64,000 nt of DNA from Augochlora pura (GCF_028453695.1 NC_135780.1:13980376-14044375); one strand, 5' to 3'; numbered from the stretch's first letter, positions 35,101-48,181 are shown. The notes: generated by a model not told the origin, from the letters alone. Numbers and translations: made by a program.

Positions 35101-38100
35101 CTTTGAAGTCTGACGTACTGAAATCTTTCTCCTTAATCTCTTTCTCTTTTTCCTTTGAATCTTTTGAAAAGAATTTCACAGCAACATAGTAACCATCCAC
35201 CTTTATAACTTTGCCTGTATACAAAATACATCGTGAAATAATATGTAAAGAAAATTAAAATACAGAGACTAAATTTCATATAATATACCAATAGGAACAG
35301 TCTTAACGTCCTCTACGAAAACAACATCCTTTAATTGCCATTCTTCTTCATCTTTTCGTTCGGATTCCCCTTCGCTTCTAGGCGCAACTCGCTTTTGCCT
35401 CTCTATAAAACCAAACCGATCAATTAGAATTATAATTAAACAACTCCGCCCAAAGCGGACCCTTACCAAAAACTTCTAATATTTTGTTGTAAAATATATA
35501 AAATAAAATGGGCACTTTAACAAAGCCTCCAAGAAACTACCAAGATAATAAAAGCGGACTGTAAGCAAATCAATAGAAATAAATGATGACAAATTCTTAC
35601 TGTGACTTGTTGTAATGCTACCAGTATCACTACATGTGCTCGAAGCTGGTGAAGGTGGTGGAGGCATATCAAGACGGTCTGCGGTCTCTTTATGATTTGT
35701 CTTAGTAATAGTACCGGTTCCGTTGTTTCCACTTGTTTCTCGTTTGTCAGCAGTAGCATTAAGCAAATGAGTTCCAGCTGGTAGTACTTTGAATCTGCAA
35801 TTTGAATCTAAATTCCAAGCAGCCACTAAAAGTTGTCCCACTTTTGGAATCCCGTTGGCTATTGTGAACCCTGGGAAACACATTGAGGAATCAGTATTTG
35901 CTCTATTATATTGCGGAAACGTTTTAACTTTCGGATACCTTAGCTGTTACTTACCTATCGCTCCTGGTTGATATATAGGACTATTTTTCATACAAACGTG
36001 TGTGCCATAGCTAATATCATTCGAAGATGCTGTCGATGATCTGTGTTTGCGCGACTTAGCCTTGTACTTTTCCCATAATTTTTTGCGCTGTGCGAATGGT
36101 AAAACTCCCCTGTACATGTAAATTTATAATGATTAAAAATCATTTTTCTCAAACCATATTCGTACTATATCATTGAAATTTCAACTAACCACCAGTATAA
36201 TGTACCACTTTCCAATCTGGCAACAGTGTACAGAGCACAAGTGTGGAGAGATACTATCTTGTCCAACGTAAATTCAGTAAATCTTTGAGCTGGATGTTCA
36301 AGTCGAGAAGCAACGTGACCCACAAGTTCGTCGAGCCAAGTAGCTACTTTACCACTTTCGGTGCTAATTGAACAACGAATTGCAGTTGCTGATATATTTA
36401 CTATTTTTTCTAATGTTATAGCAAGCCACGGAGCTTTCGGATGGTGTATGTTTGGATTCTAAAATCAACGTTTTTTAAATTATATTTATCTTTAGTTGTA
36501 TAATAACAAAATTCAATTATATACTTGTTTAAATAATAAAGTACCTCTGGGTGTTTGTAAGGTTCTGATTCGGACCATTTCCACTGATATAAATGACCCC
36601 CAGCAGAAACAGCGACTAATTCACTGTAAAGTGAAGCAATCTGTACAAAACGAGGAGCAGGATTCGAACTGCGTTCATGCCACCATTCCAATTCTTCTGA
36701 TATCCATAAAGGACTTTGAGATGCGAGTTCCTTCTTTTTATTATCTTTAATTGGAAAAAATACATAATTAGTGTTTACGCACATACGCACGCGTATGCGT
36801 GTGTCCGGCAACACCTGTATGTATCATATAAAAGCGCGGCACAAATTTAATCAAAAACTTTACCAGAATCTTTCTCCCATGATTCTTTAAGAGCTGTTTC
36901 CAACCAACGGCGTGGTCCGCAATACTGACGATCTCTCCATCTACTGAAACTATCGCGATCTCTGTCCCGTTCTGACGCACGATCACCTTCTCTTTCATTG
37001 CCTATTCTGCGTGAAGAACTTCCACGGCTAAAAGAGATAATCGCGTTTGAAAACAATTTGTTTTCCATCGGTCGGCCGAAGAGTAAAATGTAAAATAATT
37101 AATTACCTTCTCATTCCTGTATAGCCAAACACGTCTTCAGAAAACATAGAATCCGCGTCAATTATAACAGAATGTTCATTACTAAACCCACCATCCAACA
37201 AAGATATGAGATCTTCGGGTACATAGGTATCTGCTGCATCTTCTGCATCATCACCTTCTTCATCGTCCCGTGAGAGTAAATTATTTACTGCTAAGTTTAC
37301 ATCTAAATTTGTACGCTGTGCAACAGATATTTCATAATTAGACACCTTGAAATTAGGATCATAATATTATATATATATATATATATATCAATGAAACAAA
37401 CCTGCAATTCTCTAATAATAAGGTTGCGACTTTTTCCTTGTAGTACCACTTGAGCCTGAGATATAAGATCCTCTGGCACAAATGGTGCAGGTACTGGTGC
37501 AATGGGACGTGAACTGTTGCTGCTACTCCCTCCTCCCATGATTACACCTGGAGGACCTATCCTACCTCCGCTACTGCTTCCACCACTGCTGCCACCTCGT
37601 GAACTACCACGCATAATTCTAGCACGTGTTCTAGACATACCTCTGCCCCCGCTTCCACTACTTCCACCTCCGCTTGGAGCTGAATTTGAATTCCCGACAT
37701 GGCTTTTATTTGTACTGCAATAAAAGTAAATATACTGGAGGAAACCTTCCATTTTATATCCTGCTTTTTATGTACTATATATTTTGCTTGTTCTTACTTT
37801 CTGTTTGGTTCATTTTTACTTAGATCCAATCTATCTGACAATACTGTAAATGCAACCCTACAAACTTTAGAATCTTCTGTAAGAAGTGCAATATGTGTTG
37901 GTCCAACAACAATATGCTTAGCTGCAATCTTTAGACCATTAAATGCTGGTAATGTAGCAAATCCGTATCTGTTGATCCTCTCTCCCACTTCCTTTAACCT
38001 AGAAAATAATGTTTCTATAATTCCCCGACACATGTGTAAAAAAAAATTTTCTAAAGGTAGAATAAACTTTAACAGAAAACCATAGAAGATAATGCTTGTA

Positions 38101-39169
38101 TACGTTCAATGAACGCAACATTTAAGTAATGTTATACGTTATAATAAATTACTTTATCAATTTTAGATTATGTAACAAAAAACATTCTATAGTCTAGCTT
38201 AATTAATCATTGAAAACTTTGGTAATTAATTGGGAAGATTAAATAAGCTTGATAATGAACATAATGATTATAAATAATGGTAATAGAAAATACAACCATC
38301 ATGTTCCACTATCTAGTAAAATTCGTATTAATATTATTTATGGATGAAAAAAAAAGAATAAGCATTGTCAAGTATTAGGATGACAGTATTATGTATTTAA
38401 AAATAAATATTGGTAAATACAATATCCACGAATTACAATTACAATGACTATATTTTCTGTAAAATTTAATTGTATCAAAGAACTTTAAAACATTTAATAA
38501 AAAATATAATGTACGAAATATTCACTACGAACAATCTATGAATAATCACACAGAAATATTCGAGAATACTTCGAAAAGAAAGTTCGGAATGAAAATTTGT
38601 TTTCGTAACCTATGAACATAATAAAACGCCAATGAAACGAGAGGGAAATAGTTTTCTCTCTGGCAATGGAAACCCATTTACAGAAAGGTTCGTACGTATA
38701 AACCAATGCCGTAATGACAATGAATTGTCTGTACGACTGTATAAATTCGATATCGAATTATGTGCAGGATGCATGCACAGAAACGCAGGTTACGCTGTAT
38801 TTAAAAAAAGAAAGAACCGTAAGAATTTAACAATAAATGATTTCCCTATGTTCGAAGAATAGAATGGAGTACGGAAAATGATTAAACAGCGTTCGTTCGG
38901 AACGAAGATCGAGCGAGGCATCGAGTCGTGCTTGGGTCAATTAAAGTGAAAAAAGTAAACTTGCGAGAAAGAATACGAATTTACCTAATATTTAAAGAAG
39001 AAACGATAGAAACGATAACAGCTTCTAGGAGCAGTAAAAAGAAGTGCCATTGGCATACCGAAATGATAGATTAATGAAAAACCAATAACGAACATGTTCT
39101 CTTTTACCTATCATGCAGTTGGTCGTCTGTTCCGGGTAACGGATGCACGGCGAAATGTATCGATGTCAT
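26105..39169 (-). CDS. hyd: Hyd/UBR5, giant HECT-type E3 ubiquitin ligase
   Basis: Thirty-seven coding exons in consistent phase give 2865 residues (human UBR5 has 2799). Exon 1 (39169-39108, [15 protein letters not shown]) is followed by exons starting at 37998, 37714, 37315, 37027, 36744, 36458, 36109, 35870, 35402, 35214, 34964, 34738, 34473, 34112, 33918, 33633, 33419, 33097, 32772, 32566, 32248, 32002, 31570, 31026, 30607, 30151, 29818, 29078, 28785, 28318, 28060, 27834, 27517, 27072, 26768 and 26317. Domains: UBA about 166-212; UBR zinc box about 1100-1170 ([20 protein letters not shown]); MLLE about 2475-2525 ([11 protein letters not shown]); HECT about 2335-2865. The catalytic Cys is C2834 in [12 protein letters not shown] (26201-26203). 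UBR5 builds K48-branched chains, reads N-degrons and clears orphan proteins; fly hyd limits disc growth. Exons 24 and 26-28 have the least certain boundaries. Confidence 0.96.
37999..39107 (-). other. Intron 1 of hyd
   Basis: This 1.1-kb intron splits the codon for the arginine after [20 protein letters not shown]; the donor is gtaaaag and the acceptor ttttctag. It is by far the longest hyd intron and AT-rich. A 76-codon plus-strand frame at 38632-38862 has no recognisable domain. Confidence 0.85.
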
Positions 39170-41008
39170 TTTGCCGGCAGTTCAACGTGTTCAAAAGAGC
39201 AGGATATCGTTTTAATAATTCTGTACACACAATTTCACCACACCGTCGAAATGATATTCAGCCATGTTTTCTGAAGAAACAATCAGTTACGTGTTCCCGA
39301 AACCCAACGGATCGGACTATCGTTCGGGTATTCGTAAATACACAAAAAGTTCTCAATTAAAAGGACTTCACGATATGTATCGTATACTACCGATCATTAA
39401 GAATTGTCCACGTGAATAAAATATTCGCGTAGAATATGTTATGTACTGACTTTGTCGTGCAACAGCAACAGCTACGACGAGCTACGGCTCTAATCCAGAT
39501 GTTCTTCGTTCGTACGTCGCGTAGAGGCGTTACGGGTCGCGAACAAGTATCATGGCGGCTTTAAGCCTGTGGTGTGGTCGACAGAAACTCGCAGAAACTC
39601 ATAGAAACTCGTGTCATACGGTATGTACGTACGCACGTACATACCACCGTATTACCCTTCATATACGAACAATGTTTTGGTTACTTTTTCATACAACTTC
39701 GACACGAAATATATATAGCTTTTCATGGAATTCATCGAATAGGACATTTTTTATTTAACCTAATAACATAAACACCTTATCAAATGGAGTAACCTATTTT
39801 GAAAATTGGACGAAATGACTTGAACTTTTTTCAGATGATTAGGTTACTAAACAACGATTAAAAAAAACTTTACAAAATTTGCAATTGATTAATATATAAA
39901 GACAAAGTAGAAGTCAATCTTATATCTAACTTTATTCCAATAAAGTTATTACGTTTGAAAAGGTCTCAACATACTTTCCAGTACAACTGTATGTGCATGC
40001 ATACACATATAAACATATATACATCCCATATTTGTATTTTGTTAATTTTAGAAATGATTAAATAAAATTACCTAACGATACCTTGCGATCAGTTTGTAAT
40101 TTTTATTGTTAGATTATTCTAGAGATCACTTTTTTCTCTTACAATGAACACATAAAAAGGAAGGAATAGTTTACATGTATTTTGAGTTTTATATTAAGAT
40201 TCTTTATTGTGGCTCAGAAGCGAATAATTTTGTTGTATATATTACAGTTTTTTAAAATAATTGATAGTTTTATCAAGTATACCTATAGGTACTGTACAGT
40301 TTAATGTTATAACATGAACTTGCATGTATGTACACTTAAGCATAATACATTCTGTCATTTGACTTCTAATGTTTAATGCAAGACATTGTTTAATCATAAG
40401 ATTTTTGCAAATATTTCGTTTCATTGCGGATTTAACATAAAAAGTTAATGGCGAAAGTAATATTTTACATTTGATGTAAACTATTACTTATCCTGTTTCT
40501 TAACATTTTTTAGTAACATAATTTCTGTATATACAGGAAGAAGCATCACACTGAAATTTTCAGTTTTTACATGCATTTGACCACACAATGTATTAAAATA
40601 ACATGTATTATAATATTAAAATCACATGTACATTTTTCAGCATAGCTACGAATCAAAGTACTATTTAAATACATTGAACAAGTGGTCAATTATTTTTTCT
40701 TCTCAATACATTTTATGGTACATTTTAAGTTACTTTTGTTTCCTATTTATATGTACCGATCAAACCAACTTATGGTCTTTATAAAATTGATATAACTAAA
40801 TTTTCTAATAAAATTATATAAAATAACATATATCGGCGACGTATTAATGAGCACGTTATTCTATCCAGCAATCCTAGATAGAATTAGTATAATTCAATTT
40901 AAACGAGTAAAGAAACATGTGACAATTTTCACTTATTTTCTCGTCACCTGTATTCGTGTTCATGTTAATTGTTTAAAGTTTCAACTAGATCCACACATAA
41001 GTTGTACA
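39170..41008. other. hyd 5' flank and TIM44 3' flank
   Basis: About 39170-39650 is the likely hyd promoter and 5' UTR: GCCGCCAT on the minus strand near 39551-39558 matches the YY1/Pho consensus. A triple 10-bp repeat and an 11-bp palindrome follow at 39581-39645. From about 39650 to 41008 the sequence is AT-rich with no gene and includes the TIM44 3' UTR, with a minus-strand AATAAA at 40203-40208. Confidence 0.5.
39581..39645. repeat. Three 10-bp direct repeats next to an 11-bp palindrome
   Basis: Three back-to-back decamers, each two variable bases followed by AGAAACTC, occupy 39581-39610. Ten bases later GGTATGTACGT (39620-39630) and its exact inverse ACGTACATACC (39635-39645) face each other across 4 bp. 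It lies upstream of the hyd start codon, just beyond a YY1-type motif. It may be a regulatory array or chance low complexity. Confidence 0.85.
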
Positions 41009-42755
41009 CTATACCAATTGCTCTGAACTAGTAGCACTAAGATCAAGTAAACGCCATGCAGCTTTTGGATTAAGTTCTGTAGGATCGCGACATAGTACCC
41101 AAACATAGTTGACGCGCATTACTTTCTCAGGATCACCTTCTACAACTTTGTTCTTGGCATCTCTCACACACATAATTTGTTGACACTGGAAGGTAATAAT
41201 TAAAACTGGTCCCTGCTCCATTACTTTACCCATTAGTAAATCTATGTTATTTATATCTGAAATTAAGAAGATTTGACTTGTAATAAGATATAATAACCTT
41301 GCGAAAAAAATAACAAGTAACAGTGTCTTTTAGACAAGGAAATATACCTAGGATTTTGCTGTCTAAATGATATTTCAATTTTTCTGCTTGCTTCAGAGGT
41401 TGAGCTATTAAATTGTATGGAGCTTCGTGACACCAATCTTTTAAAATTTCAAGATTCCCCTGTATCATAGCTTCGAGAATATTTGGTATAATATCTGTTT
41501 CACAATATCTTAAAAATTGTACTCTGTCAAAATTGGGGTCTAATTTACAAATTTCTGTCAATGTTTCTGAAAGTTCTGTTTTTTGAAACAGTCCACCCAT
41601 TATATCTGTAACTTTATCCGTTAATAGTCTGGAAGCACGAATTACAGGATTATCTGATTCTTCATATTTCAGCTTCCAATCCAGTACTTTATGCACATAT
41701 GGATTTGTATCCTTCAAAAAATATAATTACCTGATAAGAGTACTAATTGTTAATTAATATTTAATACACTAAAATACGTACCTTAAAGTTTTGCCACGAT
41801 TGGTAAAATTTTGAATCTTTATGTAATTCAACTCCTAGAGCTTCTGCGTTTGGTGAAACGCATTTATCATCTTCAACGCGTATAATATCTTTCCGTTTTC
41901 TTAACTTTTTAGGTGGAACATAAACTCTTCCTACAATTATCATTAAAATAAGAAAAGTTACATTTTCATGCATTTACATATCCAATTGTTAAGATTAAAT
42001 ACATTTATTCAATACCACGCATTCCTTGATGATCTAATTCTTCTCTTACAGCTTCGGCCGTTTGCGATATCGTTTGGAACGCGCTTGTTTTTCCTAAAGC
42101 TTGGCTCTTTTCACTAATAGTTTCTGCTGCTCCTTTAGCAGACTTTGATATTTCTTCGCCCAACTGTCCAGCTTTCTTACCTATGTCAGTTTTACTCGCT
42201 TCTTCAAGGACTTCTTGTACCTACGTGGCACAAGAAGAATTTATGCAATGTTCAAACAATTCCTACTGATGCAGAAAAGAGCAACAGGGTCCATACCTTA
42301 TCCTTTAAAGAACCTAGTTTTTCTTTTAAAGCCTCTGAACCTTTACTGGCTTCTGATTCAACAGCTTGAAATTTTTGCCTTGCTGATCGTAATGCTTCAG
42401 ATTGTTCAAGCTTTTCTGCTTCTTCTCTAAATTTTTTTAAGGACTCCTTCATTTCCTTATTCTTTTGCATCTCCTGTTTGATATTCTCAAGAAATTGAGA
42501 GAAGAAGCTTGGTCTCCGTGCAGGGTTTGAATAAAATCGAACCTAGAGAAATAACCATTAACTGCAAGTAACTATTTATTTTACATTACTCAAAGTAAGA
42601 CTCACTGATAAATCTCGAGCATTTGTGGTTTGACATAACTGTGACTGCAGCAATGTATTATAACTACGTATGACCAAATTATCCTTGGAGCCATTTCCAA
42701 ACTTCTTCTTAGATTGTGCCGAACGTGTGGCACCAATCAAGCTGGCCCTACACAT
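41009..42755 (-). CDS. TIMM44: TIM44, inner-membrane presequence translocase subunit
   Basis: Six exons (42755-42606, 42542-42297, 42220-42016, 41930-41782, 41711-41348, 41256-41009) give 453 residues; human TIMM44 has 452. The basic N-terminus fits a mitochondrial presequence. Then comes the charged, coiled-coil Hsp70-binding half (KNKEMKESLKKFREEAEKLE) and the C-terminal Tim44 domain (RASRLLTDKVTDIMGGLF, GKVMEQGPVLIITFQ, AAWRLLDLSA). On the matrix side of TIM23, TIM44 docks mtHsp70 to drive preprotein import. ATG 42755 lies nine bases inside its exon, after an AG at 42766-42767, so a 5' UTR intron is likely and a coding extension upstream is not excluded. Confidence 0.96.
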
Positions 42756-43527
42756 TGCAAGATTCTGAAACTAGAACAAAAACTATTGTTCAAACGTGCA
42801 CTTTGACTAAATTGAAATACATTGAAACAGTGTTATACAATTTTCACGATTCTGTTACATGAACGAAATAAGAGTAGCTCCTCATATAATTGACTACAAT
42901 TGCTTTTCAACAATACATATTCATGATAAAGTATTAATTTCTACATAAAGTATGAGTAATATACACACGATTGCTAATATTACACAGTAATACAGTCTCT
43001 TAATTTGAGACTACTTAATTGATTAAAATAATAAAAAAAGCAATAAAAAATATTTCGTTTATTACGAAATCTTTGAATTACATGATGTAATGACATGAGA
43101 ACTGTGTGCATTATGTTGTACCGAAGAACATAACCTCATGCAACACATGAGAAAACGACCGGTTTCAAAAAAAGAAAATACTGAATTTATGTTTAATAGG
43201 AAAGGCAATGAATGAGAACATGTAACTTTTATTTTTACAAGACTAACAAGTAAATGTTCAGTTAGTAATTGATATCATTTACCATTTTACGACTGATTTA
43301 TCTGTGACGGCATTAAAAATCTTCATAAACCATATCCTACTACTTTAGGAAGGACATCTGTCGACAAAAATCGTAACATGCTAACACACAACCAATAAAG
43401 TTATTTTTATTTTTCGTGAATATAGTTTACTTTATACATATATACAGTTCAGAATGTTGGCAAAGAAGATACCATAATTACAACTCCACAAAATTTTACT
43501 TTTCAAATACACGATTAAATATACATG
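42756..43527. other. Spacer between TIM44 5' end and neugrin-like 3' end
   Basis: About 770 bp without a gene. It should hold the TIM44 promoter and the 3' UTR of the neugrin-like gene, both on the minus strand. A small GC-richer patch (about 43080-43160, with CCTCATGCAACACATGAG) may be near the TIM44 start. Confidence 0.5.
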
Positions 43528-45095
43528 TTATGACTTCAATCCTGGTACTCTGTATAGAAATTCTCCATCATCATCATAATAGCAATCCTTTATTCTGTAC
43601 GTCATGCCTTGCTTCCATAACTTTGTAGGAATTTTTATAGGTTTCATGTATTCGAATTTTGTATCTATATCTGTTTTCCATTCCTTTATATAAGTATCCA
43701 CACTGTTACTGCGATCTGTATTTACCATATCTGCTGCTACTTCAGTCTGAATTTCAGATTCTTTGACCAGTGACACATTGTTTGATGGAACCATATTTTC
43801 TTTATTTACTTTTACTTGTTCTACAAAGTTGCCAGATTTATTAGACTTTGCATCTGTATTTACCATATCTGCTGCTACCTCAGACTGAATTTCAGATTCT
43901 TTAACCAGTGACACATTGTTTGATGGAACCATATTTTCTTTATTTACTTTTACTTGTTCTACAAAGTTGCTAGATTCATCAGACTTTCCATCTTCTAAAT
44001 TAGTTGATTCTATATACTTTCTATATGTTTGCAATAATGTGATACCTTCTTCTGGGGACGTTTTATACAATTCTTTCAACTTTTCTTTTAAAAATTCGTT
44101 GAAAGTTAATGCCTTCCCAACTGCAACAGACTTTCTTTTCTTGGCCTTTGTAAAGTCAGAGTTGTTTACCTGTGTAATGAATTTTTCTGCATCATTCTTC
44201 TCTATAGGAAACAATGTTTGTTCACTTTTATTTGTTTCACTTTTTATAGAAATCAATTTCTGATTGTGAAGAGACTGTTTTTCATTTGTATGTTTGATGA
44301 TGTTTGAAAACATTGAACTCCTTGGCTTTGGTAATTCCATTTTTAGCGACCCAAACATTTCAATTAATACCTCCCTGTCAGGTATAGCAATTTTTCTGTC
44401 TCTGAATTTCATTAAATGTTCATGTAAAGTAGGATTTACTACTAGTTTACCATTCTTAAAATCCTTCCAATTCTTGACAACTCCAATGTCATATTTAATA
44501 ATGCTATCTACTGTTTTGGGCATCCATTTGGCCTTTAAAATATTTTTAATTGTTTCAGGTAAAGCTGGGAAACTCATACTCAATTTTTCTGGTGTCCATT
44601 CCATTGGGTCACTTTCGTGCAATTTTCGCATTTTATCCTGTTCCATGAATGTGAGGAATTTTGGAGTCACTTCTTTAAAATATTTGCTTTTGACAATTTG
44701 TTGCTTTAATTTCTCTCTAAACATTTGCATTTCTCTAGCAACATATAAATAATTGTTATTAAAAATTTTTGGAAAATGAAACAATTTAAAATGTTAATAT
44801 GAAATACATTATATTTATTATGATTCATAAATAGATACCTTTCGTGCATTTTATGAGACGTTCCAACATTCATAAAGTCAGATGTGTACGCATCTAAATC
44901 TTCAACATCAATTTCTTCTTCATCATCAATTTCTTCTTCATCATCTGATAATTGTGACATTTTCTCTAATTTGGGTTGTCTTTGAATGCCAGCACGAGGA
45001 CGACTTACAGGACGACTTATAGTACGACTTACAGTACGAGGTTTGGAACCATATAACCTTATTAACTGAAAAGCTAATATCTTAATGTTGTTCAT
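43528..45095 (-). CDS. NGRN: Neugrin-like mitochondrial protein with an internal duplication
   Basis: Two exons (45095-44839 and 44734-43528) give 487 residues. Matches to the neugrin family are the KLHESDPMEWTPEKLSMSFP helix block, ILKAKWMPKTVDSIIKYD, and the C-terminal YYDDDGEFLYRVPG, the counterpart of FFDSNGNFLYRI in vertebrates. Human neugrin is needed for mitochondrial 16S rRNA handling and translation. The start at 45095 gives an Arg-rich N-terminus suited to mitochondrial import; an in-frame ATG at 45179 is an alternative. The protein is much longer than human neugrin (291). Part of the excess is a 46-residue unit repeated in tandem at about residues 335-426. Confidence 0.85.
43714..43989. 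repeat. 138-bp tandem duplication inside the neugrin-like coding exon
   Basis: Two head-to-tail copies, 43714-43851 and 43852-43989, differ at only a handful of bases. The period of 138 bp is 46 codons, so the frame is kept. The repeated peptide contains VKVNKENMVPSNNVSLVKES in both copies. Such similarity suggests a recent event or ongoing gene conversion. Confidence 0.95.
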
Positions 45096-46305
45096 TTTGA
45101 GCCTACTTTCTTTTCTCTCCTGTTTTTTACTTCCTACTACACACAGATTATTATATGTACGCACATATAACAATTCCAAACAATATTATAAAACATAAGC
45201 ACTGTTATACTTATGTATGCACTTATGGTGATCAAGGAAACATAAATGCAGTGGCAATAAAAATGTGTGATTATTTATAATATGTTCTTATAAATAATTA
45301 TTATATTTCAAAAACTATATATTATGACATTTTTTACTATTACTAATAACATGTGCAGTTCAATAATATTCGTAGCACCATCTGATACTTCGTCTGTGTT
45401 TCTACTTTTTAGATATCCATAGTATTAACCATGTATAGTTAGTGAGATAGTAGCGAGAACGAATGTATGTACACAGACTATATTGTCGGGTCAATTTCCC
45501 ACTATCCCCATATACGTATGTATAGTAGCAGATGTTGATAATGTAGATTTTAATATTATCGTATATGCTAGTTTTCCATTTTATCGATAATTTTCATATT
45601 GATTAGTTAATAAAGTATATTAATAAATTTTTCGTTGCTGATTAAACTTTTTCTTTGAACTTGTCGTCATTATAAAATAGTTTAGAATAAATCTTCAACG
45701 TTTCAGTATAAATATTTAAAAAGAACTAATTTATCGGTTAATATGATAGTTTCAGTTCTCAATATTAAAGTACAAAAATATTAATAGTATGAATGTAAAT
45801 ATCAGAATTAATTAATTTATTTTACATTGTCCACAATATCGACCCAGAGGATTTCTAAGAGGGTAGCTAAACTTTAGAGTAATGAGTAGTTTTTCTGACT
45901 GTTACTATTTTAGAATTCTTCTTTTATTATATTTATGTGATATTTATAAAGGTTGTATAAATGCATTTTATTGGAACGTATAAATGTTGCCATACCCATG
46001 TATGAATGAATATACATATAACATCGATATAATATTTATAATACAATTTAAATTTTACGATTAATTTATTTTATAATAATATGTACATGACTATATGTGT
46101 GTGTATCTACTTTAATGTTCTTATACGTACATCATCTGGATGAAGTTTTTATAGAACCATTAAAAATGTATTATGTTTAAATTGTATTATTAAGCTATGA
46201 AATGTTAAGCAATATATCTATGTTATGGATTATGAGTTTATAATTGTATATAAAAATATGTATTGTTGTTGTTGATATACAAAGTTTTAACGATATCTGG
46301 TTTTA
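45096..46305. other. Spacer between neugrin-like 5' end and UAP1 3' end
   Basis: About 1.2 kb of AT-rich sequence. The right part should be the UAP1 3' UTR (minus strand) and the left part the neugrin-like promoter. A tract near 45440-45540 is slightly GC-richer. No ORF or RNA gene recognised. Confidence 0.5.
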
Positions 46306-47872
46306 CTACTCCAAAACACAAGGACCTTTGAATGATTGACCTTTAAAATGATCTAGATTTTCTCCAGCATAAGATAACAGAGGAGATACTTCTACATTGT
46401 TTGTTACGCTTATTGCTCCTGCATTTAGCAACCACTTTTTATGAAGTTCGAGTACATCGTTACGTGCAGTACTCGGACAATCCTCACCACTCGAATCAGC
46501 ATTTTTAAGAGGACTGAAGTCTTCCTGACGATTACCCTCCCAAACTGCTAAACGTTCTGCAAATTTGAACACGTCGAATACAAATTTTTCTATTTTAATA
46601 CCATTTGGAGCTGTAGGAGTTTGTTTCTGTCCATTCGTATCTACATATGGAATCTTCTTTTTGGCAATATGCAGTTGCATCTTCTTTTCATGGTTATTGG
46701 CAATTGCAGACAAAAAGTCTACAGTAAAGTAGTGGTTACATATGTTTGCAGCACTATATACTAATGATCCATTGTCATAACGTAATTCAGTTGTTTCTTT
46801 TGAAATTTCACTGTATTCAACAACCTGATAACTATCGTCCACCTACAGCAACGATAATAATATAAACAATGTTTTGATTCATAGTACCTAAATAAATAAT
46901 TGTGAAAATTATCAACATACTTTGCACACAACTCCTACCGCTTCGCTTGGTGATGATTTTTCTATCACCTTGACTCCACAATCCGTATATGATGATAAGC
47001 AATATCCTAAGAAGATAGGATCGGCTACCTTTATCAGGATGTTATCTACTGAATGAACATGGACACTACGTATTCCCCGTTGTAACATATCATATAATAT
47101 TCCTTGAACTTTTAGTGCTTGATATAATCCTCCATTACCATCTGGTGCTTTTGAGATTCTATGTTTTTCATTTAAAATGATTTTTCCATCAAAGGTGAAA
47201 CATGGCATCATGCCCTGCTTGAAGGCCTTTACATTATTCTCCTTTAAGTTGAAATAACTATTCTTGCGTAGAAACTCAAGGGTAGTGTCATGAGTGGCTT
47301 CACTGGTTAATATGTACCTGACAAAGGGAACAATTGTTAGTTCACCTACAATTTATTAACGTTGCATTAATACATATATTTTTTTATACATACCAAGTAA
47401 TCTCTCCTCGTTGTCCACACTCTGCCTCTGCTATATTTTCCAAACGAATGATTCTTTCTGCTTGCAATTGAAAGAGAGTTTTACCAGAAGGTAATCCAAC
47501 ATCGTACATGCCTTTAGGATAAGAAACTCCTAATCGAGTGCCTTGACCCCCTGCCATCAACACCACTGCTACTTTGCCATTTGCAATTTCTTGTAGCCCC
47601 AATTTCTCATACATTTTCAATTGTACTCCATCTGTTTCCTTAACAGAGCCAATTCTTTCCTTAGGAATAGGAGATACTTTGTCATCCAACGAACCTTTTT
47701 GCATAATAGAGGAATCATGCATAGCTTTCTCATAACGCAGAGTGACTTCCTCAACAACGACTTCCATTATGTCCTGGGTAAGTTCGTCTCTTTCCTCCTC
47801 TGACAATTGGTCCCAAAATTGTAACAGATGTTCTTGGCCAAAAACGGCAAGATTTCGCCGTAAAACTTCCAT
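46306..47872 (-). CDS. mmy: UDP-N-acetylglucosamine pyrophosphorylase (Mummy/UAP1)
   Basis: Three exons (47872-47394, 47317-46921, 46842-46306) give 470 residues. The enzyme makes UDP-GlcNAc from GlcNAc-1-phosphate and UTP in the cytosol, the last step of the hexosamine pathway; the product feeds chitin, N-glycan and GPI synthesis. The nucleotide-binding signature LMAGGQGTRLGVSYPKG is at residues 105-121. Further family blocks are APDGNGGLYQAL, VDNILIKVADP, KKIPYVD and FSPLKNAD. In flies, loss of mmy causes chitin, cuticle and tracheal defects. The protein is shorter than human UAP1 (about 505-522) mainly at the C-terminus, which ends after ISPLLSYAGE-type sequence. The start at 47872 is the first ATG of the open frame. 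Confidence 0.97.
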
Positions 47873-48019
47873 GATCGCGTTTCTTTCTCAATTTGACAGT
47901 ATTGTAACCACGTTCCCGGTAATGTGTCAACTTATCGTAACAGCGCTATCAAGAACGTTATCAGCGAGCTTTGCGATACGTGTTCGCGTTACAGTTTTAT
48001 AACGGTACATCGGAGAGAG

Positions 48020-48181
48020 TGTGCTTAAGACGCGTGGAGCAACAGGTATCACGTCGGGTCTGGTAACCTGTCCCAACTCATAGATGTGATGTGTCTAAAA
48101 CGTGTCGAGCAACAGGTGTCTTGTCGAGACCACAGAATAAGTATTCTGTGTCCAGACTGGTAACCTATCCCAATTCATAGG
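48020..48181. repeat. Imperfect tandem duplication with a palindromic insert
   Basis: Unit 1 (about 48020-48084) and unit 2 (about 48091-48181) share GAGCAACAGGT, CTGGTAACCT and TCCCAA-TTCATAG-like words in the same order. Unit 2 carries about 25 extra bases including CACAGAATA (48131-48139) and its exact inverse TATTCTGTG (48142-48150) around two bases. It lies 150-310 bp upstream of the UAP1 start codon. Confidence 0.8.

Noticed and set aside
37316..37346. Longer hyd exon 4 starting about 30 bp upstream ([10 protein letters not shown])
   Set aside because: The UBA domain reads [13 protein letters not shown] without interruption in the family, which fits the acceptor at 37316-37317. The longer form would insert ten residues into the domain.
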